A DNA stretch of 64,000 nt from Pseudomonas sp. UBA6562 (lineage in GTDB: Bacteria > Pseudomonadota > Gammaproteobacteria > Pseudomonadales > Pseudomonadaceae), in assembly GCF_002434265.1 (NCBI RefSeq), contig NZ_DJJS01000006.1:372001-436000 (forward strand), given 5' to 3'. A program made the translations under genes and the position numbers. The notes beneath the pieces were generated by a model. The model saw only the letters and a program-made list of their open reading frames with translations. It ran no database searches and was not told the DNA's origin. This document shows, one piece after another, positions 1-9,460 of this stretch (position 1 is its first letter; every line of letters starts with the position of its first letter).

Positions 1-95
1 TCATCGATGCCTACATCGAGCTGAAGTCCGAAGAAGAGATCAAGGTCCGCACCTTCGTCCACCCGCTGGAATACGACCTGTACTACAGCGTTTGA
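1..95 (+). CDS. glnA: Glutamine synthetase type I, C-terminal end (partial)
   Basis: The window opens inside this gene. The last 30 codons read in frame from base 3 to a TGA at 93-95. They encode the typical GlnA C-terminus, with IDAYIELK, an E/K-rich helix, then HPLEYDLYYSV. Glutamine synthetase condenses glutamate and ammonia in the cytoplasm and is the main target of the NtrBC system encoded 1 kb downstream. The partner adenylyltransferase GlnE lies at 41.6-44.5 kb. Only the end is visible, so the identity rests on this C-terminal motif and on gene order (glnA upstream of ntrBC). Confidence 0.9.
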   Translation, partial: IDAYIELKSEEEIKVRTFVHPLEYDLYYSV

Positions 96-130
96 TGCGT
101 TAGACGCCTGGCGTCGACACGTTCATCCAC

Positions 131-160
131 AACGGCCTTCTTCGGAAGGCCGTTGTTGTT
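131..160 (+). terminator. Rho-independent terminator of glnA
   Basis: A perfect 10-bp stem (131-140 with 145-154) closed by a TTCG tetraloop is followed by the T-rich GTTGTTT tract. It starts 35 bases after the glnA stop. Confidence 0.88.
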
Positions 161-248
161 TCAGCTGTCACGCATATGGGAAGGCTCCTACAAAGGCGCT
201 CTGGAAGAACAAGGCACACTCGATGCCCCCCACTCGAGGAAGCCTTTC

Positions 249-791
249 ATGCGTTTCATCACCCTCACCTTGCTCCTGGCCCTCAGCCTATCCGGCTGTG
301 CCTCTTCGACCAAAACCAAGACACCATTGGACATCCTGCTCGACACCATCGAGCGCCGCTTGGCCCTGGCCGACGGCGTAGCCCTGCTCAAATGGGACCA
401 GAACCTGCCCGTGCAAGACCTACCGCGCGAGCAGCAGATCCTGGCCCAGGTCCGCGAAGCGGCCGCCGACCACGCCCTCGACGAACAGCGGGCGGCGGGC
501 TTCTTCGCCGACCAGATGGAAGCCGGCAAGCTGGTGCAGTATGCCCTGCTCAACCGCTGGGAACGCGAGCAACGGGCGCCCGACACGCCGCGCCTGGACC
601 TCAAGAACGCCCTGCGTCCGCAGCTCGACAACCTGCAGCATCAACTGCTCGCCGGCCTGCAACGCTTCGATCGGCAACGGCCGGGCGACTGCAAGCGAGT
701 GGTCGCCGATGCGCTGGCCGAACGTGCGGGCACCGCACTGCATCAACTGGCCCTGCAACGCGCAGCGGGCAGGCTCTGCGACCCTGCCTGA
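249..791 (+). CDS. AroQ-gamma type chorismate mutase, predicted lipoprotein
   Basis: 180 aa. It probably converts chorismate to prephenate outside the cytoplasm, as the periplasmic *AroQ enzymes do. The N-terminus is a signal peptide (MRFITL, then a Leu/Ala-rich core) ending in LSLSGC, a lipobox with Cys17, so lipid attachment is likely. The mature part has the AroQ-gamma helix signature: an ERRLALADGVALLKW stretch with the expected Arg and Lys, then a QIL-x-QVR helix. A Cys pair near residues 149 and 178 could form the disulfide seen in secreted AroQ. The start at 249 is chosen because GAGGAA lies just upstream and because the longer reading frame would bury the signal peptide. It stands alone between the glnA terminator and the ntrBC promoter. 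Confidence 0.78.
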   Translation: MRFITLTLLLALSLSGCASSTKTKTPLDILLDTIERRLALADGVALLKWDQNLPVQDLPREQQILAQVREAAADHALDEQRAAGFFADQMEAGKLVQYALLNRWEREQRAPDTPRLDLKNALRPQLDNLQHQLLAGLQRFDRQRPGDCKRVVADALAERAGTALHQLALQRAAGRLCDPA

Positions 792-809
792 CAATACGCC
801 CTACATTGG

Positions 810-825
810 TGCATCCTAGGGTGCA
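810..825. promoter_or_regulatory. Candidate NtrC enhancer site upstream of ntrBC
   Basis: TGCATCC-TA-GGGTGCA is a near-perfect dyad close to the NtrC consensus (TGCACC, a short spacer, GGTGCA), with one mismatch between arms and a spacer about 1 base short. It lies about 110 bases upstream of the -24/-12 promoter, a normal enhancer distance for a sigma54 activator. NtrC autoregulation is an inference. Confidence 0.5.
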
Positions 826-931
826 TGACCGGGGCAGACGGTCCATCTTGCCGCATCGACCGCCTGATTCCCGGTTCGAATCGCCCGTTTTCAGGGCTTG
901 ACTCAGAAAGTACCGCTTCTTTTCAGAGCCT

Positions 932-947
932 TGGTTTGTTTCTTGCA
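932..947 (+). promoter_or_regulatory. Sigma54 (-24/-12) promoter for ntrBC
   Basis: TGGTTTGTTTCTTGCA fits TGGCAC-N5-TTGCA at the invariant GG and GC positions, with the required 10 bases between them. It lies 102 bases before the ntrB start, on the coding strand, downstream of an NtrC-like dyad. Transcription would begin near base 958. Confidence 0.72.
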
Positions 948-1048
948 TTTTGCAGCTACATGCCGAGCCTCTGCGCTCTCACCTTGGCCCGATCGGGGCA
1001 TCACGCGCCCAATGCGCCCGCACTGCGGTAATAGAGGTCACCCTTGCC

Positions 1049-2130
1049 ATGACCATCAGCGACGCGCAGCACCGACTGTTGCTGGACAACCTGACCACCG
1101 CCACGCTGCTGCTCGATGCCGAATTGCGCCTGGAGTACATGAACCCGGCGGCCGAAATGCTGCTGGCCGTCAGCGGTCAGCGCAGCCACGGGCAATTCAT
1201 CAGCGAGCTGTTCACCGAATCCGCCGAAGCCCTCAGCGCCCTGCGCCAGGCGGTCGAGCACGCGCACCCGTTCACCAAGCGCGAAGCGCTGCTGACCTCG
1301 CTCAATGGCCAGAGCATCACCGTCGACTATGCCGTGACGCCCATCCTGCACCAGGGCACCACCCTGCTGCTGCTCGAAGTGCACCCGCGCGACCGCTTGC
1401 TGCGCATCACCAAGGAAGAGGCCCAGCTGAGCAAGCAGGAAACCACCAAGATGCTGGTGCGCGGCCTGGCCCACGAGATCAAGAACCCCCTGGGCGGCAT
1501 CCGTGGCGCGGCGCAGTTGCTGGCCCGCGAGCTGCCCGAAGACGGCCTGCGCGACTACACCGACGTGATCATCGAAGAGGCCGACCGCCTGCGCAACCTG
1601 GTCGACCGCATGCTCGGCTCGAACAAATTGCCCTCATTGTCGATGACCAACATCCACGAGGTGCTGGAACGCGTGTGCAGCCTGATCGACGCCGAAAGCC
1701 AAGGTGGCATCACCTTGGTGCGCGACTACGACCCGAGCCTGCCCGATGTGCTGATCGACCGCGAGCAGATGATCCAGGCGGTGCTCAACATCATGCGCAA
1801 TGCCATGCAGGCCATCGGCCACAAGAACGAACTGCGCCTGGGCCGCATCAGCCTGCGCAGCCGCGCCATGCGCCAGTTCACCATCGGCCATGTGCGCCAC
1901 CGTCTGGTGGCGCGGGTCGAGATCACCGACAACGGCCCGGGCATCCCCGCCGAACTGCAAGACACCCTCTTCTACCCTATGGTCAGTGGGCGCCCGGACG
2001 GCACCGGGCTGGGCCTGGCCATCACGCAGAACATCATCAGCCAGCACCAGGGCCTGATCGAATGCGAGAGCCATCCCGGCCACACCACCTTTTCGATATT
2101 CCTGCCGCTGGAACAAGGAGCCACCGCCTC

Positions 2131-2134
<4 letters not shown>
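1049..2134 (+). CDS. ntrB: Nitrogen regulation sensor histidine kinase NtrB
   Basis: 361 aa, the usual NtrB length. This cytoplasmic kinase/phosphatase senses nitrogen status through PII and phosphorylates NtrC. An N-terminal PAS domain (roughly residues 10-110, DNLTTATLLLDAELRLEYMN) precedes the H-box GLAHEIKNPLGG with phospho-acceptor His142. An HATPase domain follows, with NIMRNAMQAI, DNGPGIP and GTGLGLAI boxes. The start at 1049 is preferred over the longer frame because AGAGGT lies upstream and MTISDAQHRLLLDN is the usual NtrB beginning. The stop overlaps the ntrC start (ATGA), so the pair is translationally coupled. Confidence 0.95.
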
Positions 2135-3567
<1,433 letters not shown>

Positions 3568-3643
3568 GGCTGCGCGGTCTTTGTGAATTCATCGGCGCCG
3601 TAAAGCCGATGCGCTAGCATGTGGCTCTCGCCCAGGAGGCCGC

Positions 3644-6088
3644 ATGCCCGACACCACCCGCCACCTGCACCTGCCCAACGGCCTGCGCGTGACCCTGCGC
3701 CATGCGCCGCATCTCACCCGTGCCGCGGCGGCGCTACGGGTGCGCGCCGGCAGCCACGACGCACCGGGGCGTTGGCCAGGTCTGGCGCACCTGCTCGAAC
3801 ACCTGCTGTTTCTCGGCACCGCGCGCTTTCCATTACCCGACGGTCTGATGCGCTTCGTCCAGGGTGTGGGTGGACAGGTCAACGCCACCACGCGCGAGCG
3901 CACCACCGATTTCTTTTTCGAAGTGCCCTGTCCGGCCTTTGCCGGGGCATTGGAGCGCTTGTGCCAGATGCTCGCCGAGCCCGAGCTGGGCGTGGCGCGG
4001 CAACAGGCCGAGCGCGAGGTGATCCATGCCGAATTCATCGCCTGGTCGCGCGATGCGCAGGCGCAGCGCCAGTTCGCCTTGTTACAAGCACTGTCGCCGC
4101 GCCATCCGCTGCGCGGTTTCCACGCCGGCAACCGCTATACCCTGAACGTTCGGGCGCCGGCCTTCCAGCAGGCCTTGCGGCAGTTCCACCAGCGCTTCTA
4201 TCGCGGCGCACAGATGACCTTGAGCCTGTGCGGCCCGCAGCCGCTGGACGCATTGCAAGCGTTGGCCGAGCGGTTCGGCAGCCTGTTCGCGCCAGGCCCG
4301 GCCTACGATCAGGCCGCACCACCGGCGTTGCTCGACCGGCCTTTGCCGACACCGACGCCCCTCGCCCAGGGCCTGCTGTTGGCCCACGAAGGGCTTGGCC
4401 CAGGCGCCGAGCAGGCCGTGGCGCTATTGTGCAGCCACCTGAACGAGCCGCACCTCGGCGGCTGGCTGGCCACCTTGCAACAGCGGCGCTGGCTGCGCGG
4501 CTGCCAGGTTCAACCGCTGTACGCCTTTGCCGGACAGGCGCTCTGGCATGTGCAAATCGATGCGTATCCGGACGCAACCGCCAACCAAGTGCAAGGCGCG
4601 TTGCGCGACTGGCTGGCCTGGTTGCGCGAAGTCGAGCCCGCCCAGCTCGACGCGCAGTTCGGCGCGCTGCAGGCGCGCAAAGGCCTGACCGCCGGCGCTC
4701 TGCAATGGGCCCGCAGCGACAGCGGCGGCCTGCCGTTCGCCGGTCTGGATGCCGACGGCTTCACGGCGCTGGCGCGCCTGCTCCATGCCCTGCCCGGCCA
4801 TTATCAGGAGCACTGGCAACTGCCGCCCCCCGAACCCTTGCTGCTCGACACTTTGCCCGAGGCGACCGGGGTCGCGGCAGTCGCCTTCCCGTTGGACGAT
4901 AGGTGGGTGGCCGGCTCTGCGGTGACGGGCCCCGCAGGGGCAGGCACCCCGGTAGCTAGCATCCAAGCGACTAGCACGCCGCCGGCGGGTACAGCTTCGA
5001 ACGCAGCACTGCACATCGACCCCACCCTCCCCGCCCAGCCCCATTTCGCCAGCCTGCGTCTGCGCTGGCGCTTGCCCGAACCGGCGCCCGCCCTGAAAGG
5101 CGTTCTGCAACGGGCACTGGCGCCCTTGCAAGCCCGCGCCGAGCGTGCCGCAGTCGCTCTGCGCTTCGACGGTGTAGGCCCTTGCCTGGACCTGGCGTGC
5201 AGCGGCCCGCCCGCTGCCGTGGTCCGCACCACGGCCTTGGCATTGTCAGCCTTGCGCCAGCCCGCCGCCGACGCTTGGCAGACAACTCCCGAAGACACGC
5301 TGCCGCCGATGCCGATCCGCGCCCTGCTCGCGCAGTTGCCCCAAGCAGTCGGCGGAGTATCACTACCGCCGAACGACGACGCACCGCCCAGCGTGACCGC
5401 GCTCGAAACGCTATGGAGCGCCGCGCGCTGGCAAGGCCAGGCCACCGGCTTCGATCGCGACGGGCTGCGCGCGCTCAACCATGCGCTGCATGCCGTGCCT
5501 GGCCAGCCGACGGTCCAAACCTGGCCCCCGCCCAGCCAACACCGCCGCTGGTCGCCATCGCTCGCGGCCAGCGGCGAACCCGCACTGTTGCTGTTCTGCC
5601 CGGTCGACCCCGTGCAGCAACCCGCCGCGCGCCTGCTCGGCCATCTGCTGCAAGGGTCGGTGTACCAGCGCCTGCGCGTCGAATTGCAGCTGGGCTATGC
5701 GGTGTTCAGTGCCTTTCGTCAGGTCGAGGGCGTGGCCGGGCTGTTGTTCGGCGTGCAGTCGCCCCAGACTGAGGTCCGGCACATTCTTGCGCACCTGCAA
5801 GCAGTGCTGAAGGCTGGCGTGACGCTGACCCCGGCGGCTCGCCAAGACCTCGTGGCGCAATTCGAACCCAACCACATGCCACCCGAAGACCTCGCCCACC
5901 ACGCCTGGCAGGCTTACTTGTCAGGCGAAGCCAGCGATCTTGGGCGGCTACGGGCAGCCATCGGCGACCTGGAGCAGGCCGACCTCGACGCCCTGCTGGC
6001 CGCCCTGCTCGATCCCGCCGCCCCCTGGCTGTGCCTGGCGAACCGCCCAGCCCCCGACCCTAGCTGGCTGCGACCGATTGTTACCTAG
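3644..6088 (+). CDS. pqqF: PQQ-associated M16 zinc metallopeptidase PqqF
   Basis: 814 aa. Insulinase-family protease thought to release the cross-linked Glu-Tyr unit from the PqqA precursor during pyrroloquinoline quinone synthesis. The inverted zinc motif HLLEH is at 49-53, followed by a distal Glu in REVIHAEF. The C-terminal half (about 430-814) is the inactive M16 partner domain, including a QLGYAVFSAF segment typical of M16. AGGAGG sits 7-10 bases before the ATG. It is the first PQQ gene and has its own leader 76 bases after ntrC. A Pro/Ala-rich linker of low conservation lies near residues 430-460. Confidence 0.9.
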   Translation: MPDTTRHLHLPNGLRVTLRHAPHLTRAAAALRVRAGSHDAPGRWPGLAHLLEHLLFLGTARFPLPDGLMRFVQGVGGQVNATTRERTTDFFFEVPCPAFAGALERLCQMLAEPELGVARQQAEREVIHAEFIAWSRDAQAQRQFALLQALSPRHPLRGFHAGNRYTLNVRAPAFQQALRQFHQRFYRGAQMTLSLCGPQPLDALQALAERFGSLFAPGPAYDQAAPPALLDRPLPTPTPLAQGLLLAHEGLGPGAEQAVALLCSHLNEPHLGGWLATLQQRRWLRGCQVQPLYAFAGQALWHVQIDAYPDATANQVQGALRDWLAWLREVEPAQLDAQFGALQARKGLTAGALQWARSDSGGLPFAGLDADGFTALARLLHALPGHYQEHWQLPPPEPLLLDTLPEATGVAAVAFPLDDRWVAGSAVTGPAGAGTPVASIQATSTPPAGTASNAALHIDPTLPAQPHFASLRLRWRLPEPAPALKGVLQRALAPLQARAERAAVALRFDGVGPCLDLACSGPPAAVVRTTALALSALRQPAADAWQTTPEDTLPPMPIRALLAQLPQAVGGVSLPPNDDAPPSVTALETLWSAARWQGQATGFDRDGLRALNHALHAVPGQPTVQTWPPPSQHRRWSPSLAASGEPALLLFCPVDPVQQPAARLLGHLLQGSVYQRLRVELQLGYAVFSAFRQVEGVAGLLFGVQSPQTEVRHILAHLQAVLKAGVTLTPAARQDLVAQFEPNHMPPEDLAHHAWQAYLSGEASDLGRLRAAIGDLEQADLDALLAALLDPAAPWLCLANRPAPDPSWLRPIVT

Positions 6089-6120
6089 GCTGCAAGAGGC
6101 CTTATCCAATAATTAACCGT

Positions 6121-6150
6121 TTGGAACAGACATTTCTTGTAGGATATCTG
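6121..6150 (+). promoter_or_regulatory. Possible sigma70 promoter for pqqABCDE
   Basis: The 146-base gap between pqqF and pqqA has TTGGAA (6121-6126) and a weak -10-like TATCTG (6145-6150) 18 bases apart. The -10 match is poor. It is offered because pqqA normally has its own strong promoter and no better candidate is visible. Confidence 0.33.
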
Positions 6151-6234
6151 CCTCAAGGTTGTGGGAACCTCGCGCTCCAATAGCCACCCAATGACTGGCG
6201 ACACCTCGCCGCCCCCTTTCCAAGGAGTACGCCC

Positions 6235-6306
6235 ATGTGGACCAAACCTGCCTACACTGACCTGCGCATCGGTTTCGAAGTGACCATGTACTTCGCCAAC
6301 CGCTGA
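6235..6306 (+). CDS. pqqA: PQQ precursor peptide PqqA
   Basis: 23 aa. Ribosomally made substrate from which PQQ is cut. The peptide ends in [10 protein letters not shown]. Glu15 and Tyr19 are spaced as in the E-x3-Y pair that PqqE joins by a carbon-carbon bond. AAGGAG sits just upstream at 6222-6227. The gene lies between pqqF and pqqB and is followed at once by a hairpin terminator, which would let it be made in excess of the enzymes. Confidence 0.97.
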
Positions 6307-6322
6307 GCCGTCATGCGGTTCG

Positions 6323-6354
6323 ACGCCTCGGCCTGCCGGGGCGTTTTCGTTTTT
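6323..6354 (+). terminator. Intra-operon terminator/attenuator between pqqA and pqqB
   Basis: The 9-bp stem 6323-6331 with 6336-6344 (one G-T pair) has a CCTG loop and is followed by TTTCGTTTTT. It ends 15 bases before the pqqB start. Leaky termination here fits a high PqqA to enzyme ratio. Confidence 0.8.
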
Positions 6355-6368
6355 GCCTAGGAGTAGTC

Positions 6369-7280
6369 ATGTACATCCAGATCCTCGGCTCCGCCGCTGG
6401 CGGCGGCTTTCCGCAATGGAACTGCAACTGCGTCAACTGCAAGGGCTACCGCGACGGCACGCTCAAGGCCACGGCGCGCAGCCAATCGTCCATAGCCCTG
6501 TCCGACGACGGCGAGCACTGGATCCTGTGCAACGCTTCCCCCGACATCCGCGCCCAGTTGCAGGCCTTCGCGCCCATGCAGCCGGCCCGTGCCCTGCGCG
6601 ACAGCGGCATCGACGCGATCGTCCTGCTCGACAGCCAGATCGACCACACCACCGGCCTGCTCAGCCTGCGCGAAGGCTGCCCGCACGCGGTGTGGTGCAC
6701 CGACATGGTCCACCAGGACCTGACCACCGGTTTTCCGCTGTTCACCATGTTGAGCCACTGGAACGGCGGCCTGGACTGGAACCGCATCGAACTCGACCGC
6801 CGTTTCGTCATCCCCGCCTGCCCGAACCTGCGCTTCACGCCCTTCCCCCTGCGCAGCGCCGCGCCGCCCTATTCGCCACACCGCTTCGACCCGCACCCCG
6901 GCGACAACCTGGGCCTGCTGGTGGAGGATCTGCGCACCGGCGGCAAGCTGTTCTACGCGCCGGGCCTGGGCCAGGTCGACGACGCGCTGCTGGAGATGAT
7001 GCACGGCGCCGACTGCCTGCTGGTCGACGGCACCCTGTGGGAAGACGACGAGATGCAGCGCCGCGGCGTCGGCACCCGCACCGGCCGCGAGATGGGCCAT
7101 CTGGCGCAGAACGGCCCGGGCGGCATGCTCGACGTGCTGGACGGTTTCCAGCGCCAACGCAAGGTGCTCATCCACATCAACAACACCAACCCGATCCTCG
7201 ACGAAGACTCCCCCGAACGTGCCGAAGTGCTGCGCCGCGGCGTGGAAGTGGCCTTCGACGGCATGAGCATCGCGTTGTGA
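6369..7280 (+). CDS. pqqB: PQQ biosynthesis metallo-hydrolase PqqB
   Basis: 303 aa. Metallo-beta-lactamase-fold protein, reported to act as an iron-dependent hydroxylase on the excised Glu-Tyr intermediate. The start MYIQILGSAAGGGFPQWNC is diagnostic, with a CNCVNC cysteine cluster. Metal-binding segments follow: LLDSQIDHTTGL, a Gly/Asp-rich LLVDGTLWEDDE, and a C-terminal HINNTNPIL. TAGGAG precedes the ATG at good spacing. It is the second gene of the pqqABCDE operon. Confidence 0.95.
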   Translation: MYIQILGSAAGGGFPQWNCNCVNCKGYRDGTLKATARSQSSIALSDDGEHWILCNASPDIRAQLQAFAPMQPARALRDSGIDAIVLLDSQIDHTTGLLSLREGCPHAVWCTDMVHQDLTTGFPLFTMLSHWNGGLDWNRIELDRRFVIPACPNLRFTPFPLRSAAPPYSPHRFDPHPGDNLGLLVEDLRTGGKLFYAPGLGQVDDALLEMMHGADCLLVDGTLWEDDEMQRRGVGTRTGREMGHLAQNGPGGMLDVLDGFQRQRKVLIHINNTNPILDEDSPERAEVLRRGVEVAFDGMSIAL

Positions 7281-7300
7281 CAGCCATTGCCGGAGCTTCG

Positions 7301-8056
7301 ATGAGCGAGCGTACGCCGCTGTCCCCTGCCGAGTTCGAGCAGGCCTTGCGCGCCAAAGGCGCCTACTACCACATCCACCACCCCTACCACGTGGCGATGT
7401 ACGAAGGCCGCGCCAGCCGCGAGCAGATCCAGGGTTGGGTGGCCAACCGCTTCTACTATCAGGTCAACATCCCGATGAAGGATGCGGCGATCCTGGCCAA
7501 CTGCCCGGACCGCGAGGTCCGCCGCGAATGGATCCAGCGCCTGCTCGACCACGACGGTGCCCCCGGTGAAGACGGCGGCATCGAAGCCTGGTTGCGCCTG
7601 GGCCAGGCCGTGGGCCTGGACCCCGACCAGTTGCGCTCCCAGGAGCTGGTGTTGCCCGGCGTGCGCTTCGCGGTCGACGCCTACGTCAACTTCGCCCGCC
7701 GCGCCAGTTGGCAGGAAGCGGCCAGCAGTTCGCTGACCGAGCTGTTCGCCCCGCAGATCCATCAATCGCGCCTGGACAGCTGGCCGCAGCACTATCCCTG
7801 GATCGACCCGGCCGGCTACGCCTATTTCCGCACCCGCCTGGGCCAGGCCCGGCGCGACGTCGAGCACGGCCTGGCGATCACCTTGCAGCACTACACCACC
7901 TGGGACGGCCAGCAGCGCATGCTGGAGATCCTGCAGTTCAAGCTGGACATCCTCTGGAGCATGCTCGATGCCATGAGCATGGCCTATGAGCTGCACCGTC
8001 CGCCTTACCACTCCGTGACCCGGGATCGGGTCTGGCATAAAGGAATTTCACTATGA
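7301..8056 (+). CDS. pqqC: Pyrroloquinoline-quinone synthase PqqC
   Basis: 251 aa. Cofactor-free oxidase that performs the last ring closure and oxidation to PQQ. The family signature is present: YYHIHHPYHVAMYEG with its active-site histidines, NRFYYQ, and the C-terminal YELHRPPYHSVT. The long open frame reaching upstream to 6353 is only pqqB read in another frame. The start at 7301 has GGAG at 7292-7295 and gives the usual length. The stop overlaps the pqqD start by 4 bases. Confidence 0.96.
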   Translation: MSERTPLSPAEFEQALRAKGAYYHIHHPYHVAMYEGRASREQIQGWVANRFYYQVNIPMKDAAILANCPDREVRREWIQRLLDHDGAPGEDGGIEAWLRLGQAVGLDPDQLRSQELVLPGVRFAVDAYVNFARRASWQEAASSSLTELFAPQIHQSRLDSWPQHYPWIDPAGYAYFRTRLGQARRDVEHGLAITLQHYTTWDGQQRMLEILQFKLDILWSMLDAMSMAYELHRPPYHSVTRDRVWHKGISL

Positions 8057-8328
8057 GCCTGGACCGCACCCTGATCCCCACCTGGCGCCCCGGATACCGT
8101 TTCCAGTACGAGCCGGCGCAGAAGGGTCACGTGCTGCTCTACCCCGAGGGCATGATCAAGCTCAACGAGAGCGCTGCGCTGATCGGCGGGCTGATCGACG
8201 GCCAGCGCGACGTCGCCAGCATCATCGCCCAGCTCCAGCAGCAGTTCGCCGATGTCCCGGAAGTGGCCGAGGACATCGAACAGTTCATGGAGGTGGCCCG
8301 TGCCGAACACTGGATCGTCCTCGCCTGA
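8053..8328 (+). CDS. pqqD: PqqA-binding chaperone PqqD
   Basis: 91 aa. Small RiPP recognition element that binds PqqA and delivers it to the radical-SAM enzyme PqqE. The winged-helix features are visible: a beta strand RFQYEPAQKGHVLLYPEGMIKLN, then the helix IIAQLQQQFADVPEVAEDIEQFM. It overlaps pqqC by ATGA, and its 3' end overlaps the pqqE start by 29 bases. The three proteins are therefore likely made together. Confidence 0.96.
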   Translation: MSLDRTLIPTWRPGYRFQYEPAQKGHVLLYPEGMIKLNESAALIGGLIDGQRDVASIIAQLQQQFADVPEVAEDIEQFMEVARAEHWIVLA

Positions 8329-9460
8329 CGCGGCCGGCAAGGCCGAGGTCGGTCTGCCCCTGTGGCTGCTCGCCGAGCTGACCTACCGCTGCCCGTTGCA
8401 GTGCCCCTACTGCTCCAACCCGCTGGACTTCGCCCGCCAGGGCGAGGAGCTGAGTACCGCGCAGTGGTTCAAGGTCATGGCCGAGGCGCGGGAGATGGGC
8501 GCCGCACAGATCGGCTTTTCCGGTGGCGAGCCGCTGGTGCGCCAGGACCTGGCCGAGCTGATCCGCGAAGCGCGCCGGTTGGGCTTCTACACCAACCTGA
8601 TCACCTCGGGCATCGGCCTTACCGAGAGCAAGATCGCCGCGTTCAAGGACGCTGGCCTCGACCATATCCAGATCAGCTTTCAAGCCAGCGACGAGCAGGT
8701 GAACAATTTGCTGGCCGGTTCGCGCAAGGCCTTCGCGCAAAAGCTGGAGATGGCCCGCGCGGTCAAGGCCCACGGTTACCCGATGGTGCTCAACTTCGTC
8801 ACGCACAAGCACAACATCGACCGCATCGACCGCATCATCGAGCTGTGCCTGGCGCTGGAAGCCGACTTCGTCGAGCTCGCCACCTGCCAGTTCTACGGCT
8901 GGGCCGAGCTCAACCGCCTGGGGCTGCTGCCGACCCGCGAACAGTTGCAGCGCGCCGAGCGCATCACCAACGAGTACCGCGCGCGGCTCAAGGCCCAGGG
9001 CCATCCGTGCAAGCTGATCTTCGTCACCCCCGACTATTATGAAGAACGTCCCAAAGCGTGCATGAACGGCTGGGGCAGCGTGTTCCTGACCGTCACCCCC
9101 GACGGCACGGCCCTGCCCTGCCACGGCGCGCGGCAGTTGCCGGTGCAGTTCCCCAACGTACGCGACCATGACTTGCAGCACATCTGGTACGACTCGTTCG
9201 GCTTCAACCGCTTTCGCGGCTTCGACTGGATGCCCGAGCCGTGCCGCAGTTGCGACGAGAAGGAAAAGGACTTCGGCGGCTGCCGCTGTCAGGCCTTCAT
9301 GCTCACCGGCGACGCCAGCAAGGCCGACCCGGTCTGCGCCAAGTCGCCGGACCACGGCATCATCCTCAAGGCCCGCGAAGAATCGGAGCACAGTGCATTG
9401 ACCATCGAACAGCTGACCTTCCGTAACGAACGCAACTCGCAGGTGATCGCCCGTGGCTGA
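8300..9460 (+). CDS. pqqE: PqqA peptide cyclase, radical SAM enzyme PqqE
   Basis: 386 aa. Radical S-adenosylmethionine enzyme that forms the Glu-Tyr carbon-carbon cross-link in PqqA. The [4Fe-4S]-SAM motif is C31-x3-C35-x2-C38. The GFSGGEPL segment follows. A SPASM domain near the C-terminus contains CHGAR, CRSCDEKE and CRCQAF. The start is a GTG at 8300, inside pqqD, with GGAGG a few bases upstream. An ATG further upstream at 8252 would add residues unlike PqqE. Confidence 0.94.
   Translation: MPNTGSSSPDAAGKAEVGLPLWLLAELTYRCPLQCPYCSNPLDFARQGEELSTAQWFKVMAEAREMGAAQIGFSGGEPLVRQDLAELIREARRLGFYTNLITSGIGLTESKIAAFKDAGLDHIQISFQASDEQVNNLLAGSRKAFAQKLEMARAVKAHGYPMVLNFVTHKHNIDRIDRIIELCLALEADFVELATCQFYGWAELNRLGLLPTREQLQRAERITNEYRARLKAQGHPCKLIFVTPDYYEERPKACMNGWGSVFLTVTPDGTALPCHGARQLPVQFPNVRDHDLQHIWYDSFGFNRFRGFDWMPEPCRSCDEKEKDFGGCRCQAFMLTGDASKADPVCAKSPDHGIILKAREESEHSALTIEQLTFRNERNSQVIARG

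Noticed and set aside
898..2130. Long N-terminal extension in frame with ntrC
   Set aside because: It covers ntrB in another frame and is Arg/Pro/His-rich nonsense; NtrC starts at 2131 with a normal receiver domain.
8252..8299. ATG upstream start for pqqE
   Set aside because: The 16 extra residues are unlike PqqE and lie wholly inside pqqD; the GTG at 8300 has a strong SD.
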